Under the pieces are notes generated by a model. It worked only from the letters and a program-made list of their open reading frames with translations, was not told where the DNA came from and searched no databases. From Melieria omissa (Eukaryota; Arthropoda; Insecta; Diptera; Ulidiidae): 64,000 bases of DNA. Positions 32,176 through 43,490 of this stretch are shown here, piece by piece. Position numbers and translations under genes: made by a program. The DNA lies in the NCBI GenBank assembly GCA_963971225.1, contig OZ020270.1:2852001-2916000 (forward strand), read 5' to 3'. How positions within the stretch are numbered: the stretch's first letter is position 1; the number at the start of each line of letters is the position of its first letter.

Positions 32176-32444
32176 ATCGGTCGGACTCTTATCAAAAGCT
32201 TCCTTCTCTGAGCGGCAGTATTTGAAAGCACAGCGATGGCTTGCAAGTCATTTTTATAGTGCTTTCGCAGCTCTTTAGTACGTATATTAGACCCGCCCAA
32301 TATTGAGTAGATAACTTTCAAAGTTTTCTCGTCTTGACAACCGAGCCTAAAAAGGTTCTTTCGGACTGAAATAAGTTTGACGAATACATAATATGAAGGC
32401 AAACGGTAAATCACTAGCAGCAGTCTTTTCGATAAAGACAACAT
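32124..32444 (-). pseudogene. Unidentified basic open frame, possibly viral or Maverick-like
   Basis: A 106-codon frame includes FRLGCQDEKTLKVIYSIL and ELRKHYKNDLQAIAVLS, then a basic AAQRRKLLIR string. Its last part runs into the tandem repeat and is not natural protein. The middle part recalls a short basic ORF found in Maverick/Polinton-like elements (a leucine-rich helix, then a KYK..L.AL segment, then basic RRKLL). This resemblance is from memory of a pattern and is weak. No other gene of such an element is near. Confidence 0.25.
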
Positions 32445-33553
32445 ATAGGTGGAACCGAAGGAAAGTCTTTGAAGCTTATATTTTCTAAGCCGTCAGATGA
32501 AAATTAAGTTCGTTAAGATAACGATAATTATGAAAATTTATTTATTTATTTAATATTAATTTATATCATACATTAATTTAATTTATATATAAATTTAAAA
32601 GAAAATCAGCACTAGCAACTGAGGCTATCGGCTGTGTTAAAATTATTTTCTTTTCAAGGCCTGTATTTTCCCACAGTTGTGGTTCTCTTGACCTGCTTAT
32701 CGAATTCCATATAATAAAATACTGCAACTTTGTTGTAACGGATTAGAAAACCGGCTAAATAAACTCCACATAAACTCAATGAATATGTAGTAAATCTTAA
32801 TTAGGTGTAGAGCAGTGAACAATTTATGCCCATTTCGAATGGAAACATTGGAAATTTTTGGCTTAATTTTTTTTAAAGCTTATTATGTCAGTATTTTTGA
32901 GCTCGATTTAGTGTGTAAGGATATTGTATTATATTGTACTTATATACATATTATGTGCAAGTGTAAATCCAGAAGATGTTATTAGCAGGGAGTGAATAAG
33001 CCAACACGTTTAAACAATGCTAAAAATGGTTTTATCTTTTCCTTTAAATTGTAGGGGGTTTCTAATGAAAAATGCAACATCACATTTTTAAGATGATATA
33101 TTTTTATTGAATTGATTCCACAATGGTAGGTCCTGAAGTGTTAATCAGACTTTCACCAAAGTCATGTTTGGTTATGAGTACAGTTTAAAACGAAATAATG
33201 CCAATATTTTAAAACTTTCCTAGAGTCAGACAGTAATATTTCTCTAAGTACTAATCTGTTCTCGTACACCTTAAGTTGTTTTTACTTGAAAACGCATTCA
33301 GAAGCCAATACTGAGATTTGATTTGAAAGATCAGAAAAGGATCAGATTCTAATTTTGATGTTAATTAAATACAAATTTTTCATCTCTCTGTTTCCCGGTT
33401 TGGTACGGTAGAAATCGATTGTAATTTACAAGGTCAAAAAATTATCAAGCGTGCAAGTTAATGATTTTGTAAAGTTTTTCATGTATTCATATTCGCTCTT
33501 CGACCGATGAAGCCATTTGTGACATACTACATATGAAAACAAAATATATATTT
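32445..33553. other. AT-rich sequence without recognised genes
   Basis: No conserved motif, long frame or terminal repeat was recognised. Composition is uniformly AT-rich. Confidence 0.5.
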
Positions 33554-34925
33554 ACTAGCTGGGCCCCGCGGCTTCGCATGCCGATACAATTGTTTCACCC
33601 GATACAAATTCTGAACCCATTCTTAACCCCCTCAGTTTTTGGCTTTGAAAAAACATACGTCTATTATCTTTGATGTCAAGTATTTCCAAGAATTTTGAAG
33701 TTAAAAGCCCTTTAAATCATGAGTTTTCACATTTACCCTAAACAAATTCTTAACCATAGTTTACCATCTACCCTGGTTTTCCAAAAAATGAAGAACACAT
33801 TTTAATTTTTTTTTCCCGATTTAAGTGCTTTTTGTCTAAGTTTGAAGTCAAAAGGACCAACAAATCATGTTTCTCCATACAAACTGTTAACCCATTGTTG
33901 ACCCCGTTAGATTTTGATTTTCAAAAAAATTAAAAACACGTGTCAAATTTTTTCTCATTATGAGTGATTTTGAAGAATTTTAATTTGAAGAATTACAAAA
34001 TACGTGTAGAATTATAAACAATCTATGTATAAAAAAATGGAGACGGTACCACGCTCCCCTGTCCAATGCGCACAACTTTCTTCTAGTCGAGTTGTGCTAC
34101 TAAGTGGACTGTTTGTACCAACTTTCATTGATGTGCAACTTAAAGTTCTGCTGAAATGTTGGGACATAAAAAATATGCCACACTCCTTGTCAAACGCCCA
34201 TCAAATCTCATCAGTAGAATGACATATCTATGAGACGACGGTGCACCAACTTTCAATGCTGTGCAGCTAACGATTCCGATGAGATTCCTTATTAAAGACT
34301 TGAGTTGTATGGGCGGTGCCACGCCTCTTGTCCAGAATCGACCTTATTCCTCCTGCCGAAGGGGGAATAAGGTCGATTCTTGTTGTCCAACGCCCATACG
34401 ATACAACCGGTGAAATAACACGTCTACGCCATGACGCTGTACAAAATTTCATGCTGAGCGACTTATAATTCCGAAGCTATTCCACGTTAAAGAATGTAGT
34501 TGTATGGGCGGTGCCACGCCCCTTGTCAAAAACCCACCCTATTCCCCCTGTCGGAGGACACAACTAATAATAAGTTTGTACCGAGTGTCATTTAAGTGAA
34601 CGCTATAGTTTCAAAGCTTCACCATTTAAAAAGTGACACGCCCTTTTTCCAATGCCCATACAATACTACCGGTGGAACGACACGCTTACGCCATGACGCT
34701 GTACTAAATTTCAATGCTGTCCGACTTATAATTCCGAAGATATACCATATTAAAAATTTAGGTTGTATGGGAGGTGCCACGCCCACCTTCCGTACAAACA
34801 TGTAATATCGCTACAAACCACCGCATTGACATCTTCTATCACACACAAAAAAAATTTTGCCGAAAGAATGAGTCGTTTTCGCAAACACTGGAACGTTACA
34901 AAAGGTTAAGTTTTTTATATATAAG
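33554..34925 (+). repeat. Two-tier composite repeat, unit A
   Basis: The unit begins ACTAGCTGGGCCCCGCGGCT and ends GTTAAGTTTTTTATATATAAG-like. The first part holds repeats of about 115 bp built on AACCCATTGTTGACCCC, TTTTGATTTTC and ACACGTGTC. After AATCTATG near 34021 it switches to a second type of repeat with GGGCGGTGCCACGCC boxes at 34309, 34507 and 34769. The open frames inside are by-products of the periodicity. Confidence 0.85.
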
Positions 34926-36659
34926 ACTAGCTGGGTCCTGCAGCTTTGCACGCAAGCTCTCCTGTTTCCCCATATACGAATTCTTACCCATCACATTTTG
35001 ATTAAACAAAACATGTGTCTAACTATCTTTGATTTCGGGGGTTTTCTAAATTTTGAAGTCAGAAGGCCCATTCAATTATGTGTTTGCGTATTTAGTCCAA
35101 GCAAATGCTTAACCCTTGGTTTACCAGATTTCGATTCTTCGAGTTTCGGTTTTCAAAAAAATTATTATTATTATTGTTAATTATAAAATATAAAATTCTA
35201 TAACTAAGAGAGAGGAGCAATAGCTGCCAGGGCTTTCAGCTCGAAAAAACTTAAAAGCACCTTGTTATTATTTCCCGATTGAAGTGCTTTTGATAAGTTT
35301 GAAGTCAGAATGCCCAATAAAACTTGTTTCTCCATACAAATTGTTAACCCATTGATGACCCCGTTAGATTTTGACTTTACAAAAAGTGAAACATTATTTC
35401 TCGCTAAGAGTACTTTCACTAAGTTTGATGTCAATGTGCCCATTAATTCATATTTTTCACAGTTACTCCATACAAACATTTAACCCCGTCCGATTTTAAT
35501 ATTCGGTAAAATAAAAAGCACGTATCGAGTTATTTAACATTTAAAGTACCTTCACCAAGTTTGAAGTTAAAACACTCAAAAAAAGTTGTTTCTCCATACA
35601 TACTTTTAACCCGTTGTTGATTCAGTTAGATTCCGATTTTGAAAATAATGAAAAACACGTGTCTAATTTTAGTTATTTCAATTATTTTTACAATTGTTGA
35701 AGTCAATAGGCCCATCGGTTCGTTTCGGAGTCTTTCCGTAAACAAACCTTAACCCATTGTTGGGCCAGTTAAATTTTGATTTTCGAAAAATTGCAAAATA
35801 CGTGTCGAATTATTGTTGATTTAGTATTTTCAGGAAGTTCGAAATCAATATGTCTCTTAAATCAATTTCCTTCATACAACACCTTAATACATGTTTTGCC
35901 CCTTTAAACCCCGGATATCAAAAAATCTCGTTTTAGCGGAGATTTATTTTTCAAGATGTACCTACAGTCCAAAATTCAAAAAATAATAAATTAGTCAATC
36001 AATCAATTAGTCAGGATAAACAATCTATGTATAAAAAAATGGAGACGGTACCACGCCCCCTTGTCCAATGCGCACAACTTCTTCTAGTCGAGTTGTGCTA
36101 CTAAGTGGACAGTTTATACCAACTTTCATTGATGTCCGACTTACAGTTCTGCTGAAATGTTGGGTCATAAAAAATATGCCACACCCCTTGTCAAACGCCC
36201 ATTAAAGCTCATTAGTAGAATGACACATCTATGAGACGACGGTACACCAACTTTCAATGCTGTGCAGCTAACGATTCCGATGAGATTCCTTATTAAAGAG
36301 TTGAGTTGTATGGGGGTGCCACGCCTCTTGTCCAGAATCTACCTTATTCCTCCTGCCGAAGGACTCGACTAAATCATAAATTGATGCCGAGTATCATTGA
36401 TGTGAATGCTATAGTTCCAAAGTTACACCGGAATTTAAAAAGTGCCACACCCCTTGTCCAACGCCCATACAATAAAACCGGTGAAATAACACGTCTACGC
36501 CATGACGTTGTACAAAATTTCAATGCTGAGCCACTTATAATTTCGAAGCTATTCCACATTAAAGGATGTAGTTGTATGGGCTGTGCCACGCCCCCTCGTC
36601 AAAAACCCACCCTCTTCCCCTTGTCGGAGTACATTACTAATAATAAGTTTGTACCGAGT
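34926..36659 (+). repeat. Two-tier composite repeat, unit B, left part
   Basis: It starts ACTAGCTGGGTCCTGCAG directly after unit A. Bases 34926 to about 35750 match 46719 to about 47520 (unit D) almost exactly. The GTCAGGATAAACAATCTATG junction near 36010 precedes the box-type repeats. The mdg1/412-type retrotransposon interrupts at 36660; the unit resumes at 43491. Confidence 0.85.
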
Positions 36660-36951
36660 TGTTGTGATGCGAGTTCGCCACGTTCAAGCGTTCGCACAAC
36701 CTTGACAGTGAAGTAAGCCGATACGGCGTTATTCGCATACGGCGGCCTTCGCTCGGACTCTCATTTCCTAACTCCGCGCACCTAGTGTGTATTCTGCTTG
36801 CGTCGGCACTTTCCCACGCTAGCGGGCTTATGCACTTAGTGCACAGGTAGTTTAGCGTTAAGCAATGCCAATGTGGGGCAGTCAGAAGTAAACCTAGAAT
36901 AAATGCGGACGCGCTTCATGGTTAATGGTTAATAAAATAAAATATACTACA
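36660..36951 (+). repeat. 5' LTR, 292 bp
   Basis: It starts TGTTGTGATGCGAG and ends AAAATATACTACA. It contains AATAAA polyadenylation-type signals near its end. Compared with the 3' LTR it lacks a 4-bp ACTA near 36829 and has four visible substitutions. Confidence 0.93.
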
Positions 36952-36966
36952 TGGCGATCCTGCCAG
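36952..36966 (+). promoter_or_regulatory. Primer-binding site TGGCGATCCTGCCAG
   Basis: The sequence immediately after the 5' LTR starts TGGCGA, complementary to a tRNA 3' CCA end. mdg1 and 412 use a tRNA-Arg-type site with the same first six bases, which supports the group assignment. The exact tRNA was not checked. Confidence 0.7.
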
Positions 36967-37638
36967 TTTTGTCAGTTGTAACAAGTATATGTCTGAAAAT
37001 ATACACAAACATAAGAAGGAAACGAGAAACACTGCAACAAAAAAAAAAGAAATAAACATAACCAAATGGCAAAGAAATTCAACTGCAAAAGCAAATTCAA
37101 CTCAAATGAATAACTTAAATTTAAAGCTAAGTGAAGAAGTGAACAGCAAAACAACAGTGATGCGAGTGTGATTATAAATTTAAAATACCAGTGAATTCAT
37201 ATTATACACAGCGACTCGTACACAAAAACCAAACAAAACAGAAAACAAAAACCAAACAGCTGTCAAACGAACACGTGCGAAATGTGCTATGTGAAAGAGA
37301 TTTTGTTGTAAAATCAGCAGAAGCAACTTTGAAACGCATCTGTAAATTAAAGCAATCAATAGAATAAAATTAAAGCATGCGCAAGTGAACAGAAAACACA
37401 AATTTCAAAAAAAACCAAAATCCAAATATTGATGATGATTAATAATAATGCAATGAATAAAAGCAAAATGTAAAAGTAACAAAAAAAATAAAAATAGAAA
37501 CAGCGCCATAAACATGTGAACCAACACTACCAAAACTTTAAATTGAGCAAACATGGTGCCTTTCGGCATGTTTAAAAGAGACTAGCCAATTAAACGAAAA
37601 ACCGAGCAATTGAAACGCATTGTCTGTGTAATACAATA

Positions 37639-37748
37639 TCAACAATCAACAGTCCAGTTACCGGAATCAACAATATCAACAATCTACAGTCCAGTTACGG
37701 GATTCAACAAAATCAACAATCAACAGTCCAGTTACCGGATTCAGCGAA
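37639..37748 (+). repeat. Leader tandem repeat, about 41 bp by 2.6 units
   Basis: AATCAACAGTCCAGTTACCG with ATTCAACAA-type spacers recurs three times in the untranslated leader between the primer-binding site and the small ORF. Confidence 0.85.
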
Positions 37749-38011
37749 AGTCAACAATAATGTAATGTAATATAACATATTTTATACTTTTTTTTTCATA
37801 ACATAAGTGCAAATATTTGAAATATATAATAACAAAACAAATTTTTTTCTATATGTACCGTATACATATATACGCATTAAATAATAAATAATGTAGTAAT
37901 AAAATATTACTGTCCTTTTCATAGAAAATAAAATATTATAAACTTATGAAACATGAATTGAGATATATACGAAAAGAAACACATACAAAGACTGGACACT
38001 AAAGACTAACC

Positions 38012-38233
38012 ATGGGTGGACAACAAACAAAACTCAACAAACCCACAGCAAACATAATAAATGAAGTCAACGAAACTATAACAACCAGTTCGGATTTGAA
38101 AGCCCCGCTATGGATCATCGCAATAGTGATGTTAATCCTCGTCATACTCAAAATTTACAAAATTCACACTCGGGGCTTAAAAAAGAAAGCCGTTCGGGCT
38201 TTCTCCATTGCTAACAACCTCGATCAGGTTTAA
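38012..38233 (+). CDS. Small membrane-anchored ORF upstream of gag (73 aa)
   Basis: The protein starts MGGQQTKLN, a Gly2 context suitable for N-myristoylation. Residues about 31-47 (LWIIAIVMLILVILKIY) form one hydrophobic membrane segment, followed by a basic stretch (RGLKKKAVRAF). A short myristoylation-type ORF with one transmembrane helix ahead of gag is, as I recall, seen in mdg1/412-group elements. The ORF is intact, starts at a good ATG (AACCATGG) and ends 30 bp before the gag frame opens. The inferred role is membrane association, but no function is established here. Confidence 0.65.
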   Translation: MGGQQTKLNKPTANIINEVNETITTSSDLKAPLWIIAIVMLILVILKIYKIHTRGLKKKAVRAFSIANNLDQV

Positions 38234-38262
38234 GCACTTTATTTTCCCATATTTAAAACATT

Positions 38263-39486
38263 TTGTTTACTCTCGCCACAAATGACAAATACAGAACAGA
38301 ATTTAGGCAGTCATATAAATGCCTCAACGTCAATTGGAACATTAGACCTGAGACGGTAGAAAAACATACTAAAATTTTAATTTGTAATTTCAATAATATT
38401 CGAGAAATATTAAATACAAATTTTAAAAAATTTACCGAAAGCCACAAAAGGGAAGCCCAAAAAATATTCTGGACAGAGAGGGATAAATTAGTTAAAGTAT
38501 TTTCCCACCTAAAGATCAAAATCAAAATACCTCAAAGGCTAGAGGACGAGTTAAACCCTAACATTAAAGAAGACACTGACAGCAATTCAGACATAGACCC
38601 TCTAGAGGAGGACACGGAATACGACACTGATACAGAAAACTCCGATCAAAACAACGTAAAAGAAAATATCACAATGCCACAAACAGCCGTAGAATTCCTT
38701 AATACAGCAGCAAAGCTGATACCAGATTTTGATGGCAAGGCAGAAAACTTAACCAGCTTTCTAGATGCCTTAAATATCCTAGAAGCAATAAAAGAAAATC
38801 ATGACGCACTTGCAGTCAGCATAGTAAAAACCAAACTAAAAGGGGCAACAAGAAACCTCATTACTACAGAAACAACCCTACAAGAAGTGATAGCTAAATT
38901 AAAAACGTCAGTTAAAGGCGAATCAGCCAAAGTAATCACTGCCAAAATTATGAATATCAGGCAAAACAATAAAAGCGCCAATGTTTACGCCAAAGAAATC
39001 GAGGAGCTTACAAAAGCCCTCCAAAACGCATATATGTCTGACGGTGTACCACCAACTGTAGCAACGCAATACTCAACCGAAGTGGCAGTAAAAGCAATTA
39101 CAAAAAATGCAACCAATGAAAAAGTAAAAATAATCATGGAATCCGGCCAGTTCAGCGACATGAACGAAGTCGTGGCGAAATTCGGAAGCAGCTGCACCGA
39201 GGCTAATAGCCAACCAAATACGGTACTATTTTATAATAACTTATCTAGAGGTGGTACCCAAAACCAACGCTATGGTAGAGGCCAATCACAACGGCGTGGG
39301 CGCGGGTTTTCAAACCGCGGCTACAACCGCCAAAGTTACAACAGCAATAATTACAGTAACAATAATAACAACAATCGAAACAATTATAACAGAGGTCGCG
39401 GTCGTGGCCATGACAATAGATCCGTAAGGGTCATTACCGACAACGCATCGGGAAACGACCAAGCGCCCCTGAATCAAGAAACTTAA
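38263..39486 (+). CDS. Gag of the mdg1/412-type retrotransposon (about 407 aa)
   Basis: The frame opens at 38263 with a non-ATG codon; the first ATG is in-frame at 38674 and the frame may be read from an upstream initiation site. The first 140 residues are basic then strongly acidic. The central part (AVEFLNTAAKLIPDFDGKAE to the SGQFSDMNEVV region) fits the gypsy-type capsid fold. The C-terminal tail is Arg/Gly and Asn-rich (RGRGF, NNNNNNRNN) and takes the place of a CCHC knuckle. It is an RNA-binding structural protein. The frame is unbroken. A -1 shift near the stop at 39484 would lead into pol. Confidence 0.85.
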   Translation: MFTLATNDKYRTEFRQSYKCLNVNWNIRPETVEKHTKILICNFNNIREILNTNFKKFTESHKREAQKIFWTERDKLVKVFSHLKIKIKIPQRLEDELNPNIKEDTDSNSDIDPLEEDTEYDTDTENSDQNNVKENITMPQTAVEFLNTAAKLIPDFDGKAENLTSFLDALNILEAIKENHDALAVSIVKTKLKGATRNLITTETTLQEVIAKLKTSVKGESAKVITAKIMNIRQNNKSANVYAKEIEELTKALQNAYMSDGVPPTVATQYSTEVAVKAITKNATNEKVKIIMESGQFSDMNEVVAKFGSSCTEANSQPNTVLFYNNLSRGGTQNQRYGRGQSQRRGRGFSNRGYNRQSYNSNNYSNNNNNNRNNYNRGRGRGHDNRSVRVITDNASGNDQAPLNQET

Positions 39487-42400
39487 AAACAAGAACCATA
39501 TTCCATCTAAATCTAAATCTCTACTCTTATCTAACAACAAAAACATCCCTTTGTGATGAAAAATTAACATTATTAACAGATACTGGTGCTGATGTATCCG
39601 TAATCAAAATAGGGAAAATTTTAAATGAAGAAATAGACACAAAAAATATAACACATCTTAGTGGCGTAGGTCAAGGCTTAACGCCAACCCTCGGAAAAGC
39701 CGTAGCGGACATCGAAATTGATAACATACTAATGCCGCATAAATTTCACGCAGTTAACAATGATTTCCCAATACCTTCAGACGGAATCATTGGCATGGAT
39801 TTCATTAAAAAATACAATTGTATTATCGAATACACCCAAGAACGAGATTGGCTTATTTTAAGACCAAACAATTTCCATGAAGATATATGTATTGAATTGA
39901 GTAACGCACCCTCCATAAATTGCATATCAATACCTGCGAGATCCGAAGTCATACGCACTATAAAAATACACACTAATGAAGATGAAGTACTAATACCGCA
40001 GCAAATAGTTCAAAACGGTATTTACATTGCAAACACTATAACATCAAAAACAAACCCTTTCATTAAAATTATCAACACTACTAACAACAACGTTTTAATA
40101 AACAAACTTCAAATAAAAACAGAAAGTCTAAACGACTATGAAATTTTTTCCAGTACAGATAATAATAATAATAATGAAAAATATAATAAACTAAAGAACA
40201 ATTTTCCAAAATTCGCCGAAAAAGAACTTCAAAAGCTTTGCTCTCAATACCTTGATGTGTTCGCCCTGGAAACAGAACCAATCTCTACTAATAACTTTTA
40301 TAAACAAAAACTCCGCTTGAAAGATACTCAACCCGTATACATTAAAAATTATAGAATACCACACAGTCATAAAGAAGAAGTAAATAGACAAGTCGATAAA
40401 TTACTAAAAGATGATATAATAGAACCAGCAGCGTCTGAGTACAACAGCCCAATATTACTAGTACCAAAAAAATCATTACCAGGAACTACACAAAAAAGAT
40501 GGAGGCTCGTAGTTGACTATAGAGGTATAAATAAAAAACTCATAGCAGACAAATTCCCCCTACCAAGAATAGACGACATTTTAGATCAGTTAGGAAGAGC
40601 TAAATTTTTTTCTTGCTTAGATTTAGTATCCGGGTTTCATCAAATAGAACTAGAAGAAAATTCAAGAGACATAACCTCATTTTCAACTGAAAAAGGTTCA
40701 TTTCGCTTCAACCGATTACCATATGGAATAAAAATAGCTCCAAACTCATTCCAACGAATGATGTCACTCGCCTTCTCCGAGCTTAGTCCAGCCCAAGCAT
40801 TCCTATACATGGACGATTTAGTCGTCATTGGTTGCTCAGCAAAGCACATGATAAAAAACTTAACCGACGTTTTTGAAACTTGTAGAAAGCATAACCTAAA
40901 ATTACACCCAGATAAATGCACATTCTTTCGCCAGGAAGTAACATTCTTAGGTCACAAATGCACAGACGAAGGCATATTGCCTGATGAAAGCAAATTCGCA
41001 ATAATTAAAAGCTACCCAACGCCTAAAAACGGTGATGAAGCTAAACGCTTCGTAGCCTTTTGCAACTATTATAGAATGTTTATACCCCACTTCGCTGAAT
41101 CATCAAGGCATCTAACAAGATTAAGTAGAAAAAATGTTCAATTTGAATGGACCGAACAGTGCCAAAAGTCTTTCGAATACCTCAAGAATCAATTATTAAG
41201 CCCAAAAATCTTACAATATCCAGACTTTAGTAAAGAATTTTGCATAACAACCGATGCAAGTAAATATGCATGTGGCGCAGTTTTAAGCCAAGAACACAAT
41301 GGCTTCCAAATGCCTATTGCACATGCATCGAGATCCTTTACAAAAGGAGAAAGTAACAAATCAACTATAGAACAAGAACTCGCTGCAATCCACTGGGCAA
41401 TACAGTATTTCAGGGCATACATCTTTGGAAAAAAATTTCTTATCAGAAGCGACCACAGACCATTAACGTACTTGTTCTCGATGAAAAACCCATCATCGAA
41501 ACTTACCAGAATGAGATTAGATTTAGAGGAATATGATTTTAGCGTCGAGTATATCAGGGGCAAGGAAAATTACGCTGCCGACGCCCTTTCAAGAATTGAA
41601 TTCGCTGACATTAAAACTTTAACGAAACACAACAACCTTTTTAAAGTAATGACTAGACAACAAACGAAAACACTAAATAGCGAATCAAAACCAAATAAAG
41701 CGCAATACAATGAACCAACTGACATAAACGTGTACGAGGCTATAAATAGCCACGAATATAAAAGAAAAGCAAAATTGCATTTCAGCAATAGAAAATTTAC
41801 GATTGTAAAGAATAAAATAAAGTATAAAAGCACTACTAATGAAAATGTTGACTTAGGGTATTTATTCTCAAAGCTTGAAAAAATAGCTAGTAGTCTCGAT
41901 ATTAATACATTAATAATATCAAATAACGATATATTATTCAGACACGTGTCCATAACCGATTTCAAGAAATTCGGTAATGAAACATTAAAAACCCTAAAGA
42001 TTTTAAAAGATGAAGATGAAGGATACCATAGGACCACTGCCGAGAACAGAAAATGGCAACGAATACGCTGTTACAATAATTTGCGACCTAACAAAATACC
42101 TAGTTGCAATACCAATTCCAAACAAAAACGCGAAAACGGTTGCTAAAGCAATTGTTGATTCTTTTATTTTGACTTACGGACCGATAAATACATTGATTTC
42201 AGATATGGGAACGGAATACAAAAATCGACTTCTGACCGAAATTTGCGAATTATTAAAAATTACAAAACTAACCTCAACAGCACACCATCACCAAACTCTA
42301 GGAACAATAGAACGTAACCATCGCACATTAAACGAATATTTGAGATCATACATCTCAATCGACAAAGATGATTGGGATGAATGGCTAAAATATTTCGCTT

Positions 42401-42788
42401 ATTGTTACAACACTACCCCTACGGCAGTACATGACTACTGTCCTTTTGAACTGGTAACGACAAAATAGACCCACTATACAATGTTGACAATTACGCAAAA
42501 GAACTGAAATTCAAATTACAGGTAGCTCAAAAGAGAGCAAAACAAATGTTAGAGAAAAAAAAGGTTATCTCAAAACAATAACCAGACAGAAATATATCTG
42601 CAATAAAAATAAAAATAGGAGATAAAATTTTAATAAGCAATAAAACAGGACACAAATTAGACGCTAAATATACCGGACCCTATACTGTGCTACAAACAGA
42701 CGACAACAATAACTGTTTACTTCTCGACGACTCAAACAAACAATTCAAAGTCCACAAGGACAGATTAAGAACATATCGGACAGGATAA
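39487..42788 (+). pseudogene. Pol of the mdg1/412-type retrotransposon, integrase region broken
   Basis: The frame is -1 relative to gag. The protease motif LLTDTGADVSVIK lies near 39570. RT follows with FSCLDLVSGFHQIE and the LYMDDLVVI active site (near 40805), then RNase H (ITTDASKYACGAVL). After about 42025 a deletion removes the zinc-binding HHCC region of integrase and shifts the frame. The catalytic core continues in the overlapping frame from 42010 to 42468, with the Asp of DTIGPLP, the Asp of ISDMGTEY and the Glu of GTIERNHR. The rest, up to 42788, is again in the original frame and has a stop near 42579. No env gene follows. The copy is non-functional for integration. Confidence 0.9.
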
Positions 42789-42847
42789 ATATAAAATAGG
42801 TATAAGACAGATTAAAAATATATCCTTGCGCGAGGATACACAACACA

Positions 42848-43080
42848 TAATACAATATTAAGTTGTATTAACTTTTAATTTTGAACATATTACTATATTA
42901 AGTTGTATTAACTTTTAATTTTGAACATTTTACTATATTAAGTTGTATTAACTTTTAATTTTGAAAATATTTATATTAAGTTGTACTAAATTTTAACCTC
43001 TAAAATATTACTATATTAAATTGTATTAAATTTTAATCTTTAAAATATTACTATATTACATTGTATCAAATCTTATTATA
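42848..43080 (+). repeat. AT-rich tandem repeat of about 42 bp, five to six units
   Basis: Units of the form TATATTAAGTTGTATTAACT followed by TTTAATTTTGAACAT repeat between pol and the polypurine tract, decaying toward the 3' side. A poly(A) and GA-rich tract follows at 43096-43140. Confidence 0.88.
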
Positions 43081-43180
43081 TTATATACTCTCACAAAAAA
43101 AAAAAAAAAAAAAAAAGAGAGAGAGAAAGAGAGAAGGAAAGAAAAATCCTTAATTAAATGTTAACGATTTTTTTTTCTAA

Positions 43181-43194
43181 AAAAAAAAGGGAGG
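43181..43194 (+). promoter_or_regulatory. Polypurine tract AAAAAAAAGGGAGG
   Basis: A purine run directly abuts the first base of the 3' LTR, as required for plus-strand priming. Confidence 0.85.
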
Positions 43195-43490
43195 TGTTGT
43201 GATGAGAGTTCGCCACGTTCAAGCGTTCGCACAACCTTGACAGTGAAGTAAGCCGATACGGCGTTATTCGCATACGGCGGCCTTCGCTCGGACTATCATT
43301 TCCTAACTCCGCGCACCTAGTGTGTATTCTGCTTTCGTCGGCACTTTCCCACGCTAGCGGGCTTAACTATGCACTTAGTGCACAGGCAGTTTAGCGTTAA
43401 GCAATGCCAATGTGGGGCAGTCAGAAGTAAACCTAGAATAAATGCGGACGCGCTTCATGGTTAATGGTTAATAAAATAAAATATACTACA
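43195..43490 (+). repeat. 3' LTR, 296 bp
   Basis: It starts TGTTGTGATGAGAG and ends AAAATATACTACA. It is 4 bp longer than the 5' LTR and otherwise differs at four visible positions. Confidence 0.93.

Larger units (their letters stand above)
36660..43490 (+). mobile_element. Ty3/gypsy LTR retrotransposon, mdg1/412 type
   Basis: The order is LTR, PBS, leader, small membrane ORF, gag, pol (protease, RT, RNase H, integrase), polypurine tract, LTR. There is no env, as usual for the mdg1/412 group. The LTRs differ at five visible places including a 4-bp indel. Pol carries an internal deletion, a frameshift and a stop in the integrase region, so the copy is defective. No target duplication is present. 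It inserted into unit B of the composite repeat. Confidence 0.93.

Noticed and set aside
36306..36716. Open frames of 60-165 codons within the composite repeat (for example 36306-36716, 45580-46077)
   Set aside because: They recur with the 267-bp periodicity and appear on both strands; they are by-products of the repeat, not genes.
42789..43180. Possible env gene in the LTR retrotransposon
   Set aside because: Only AT-rich tandem repeats and a purine tract lie between pol and the 3' LTR.
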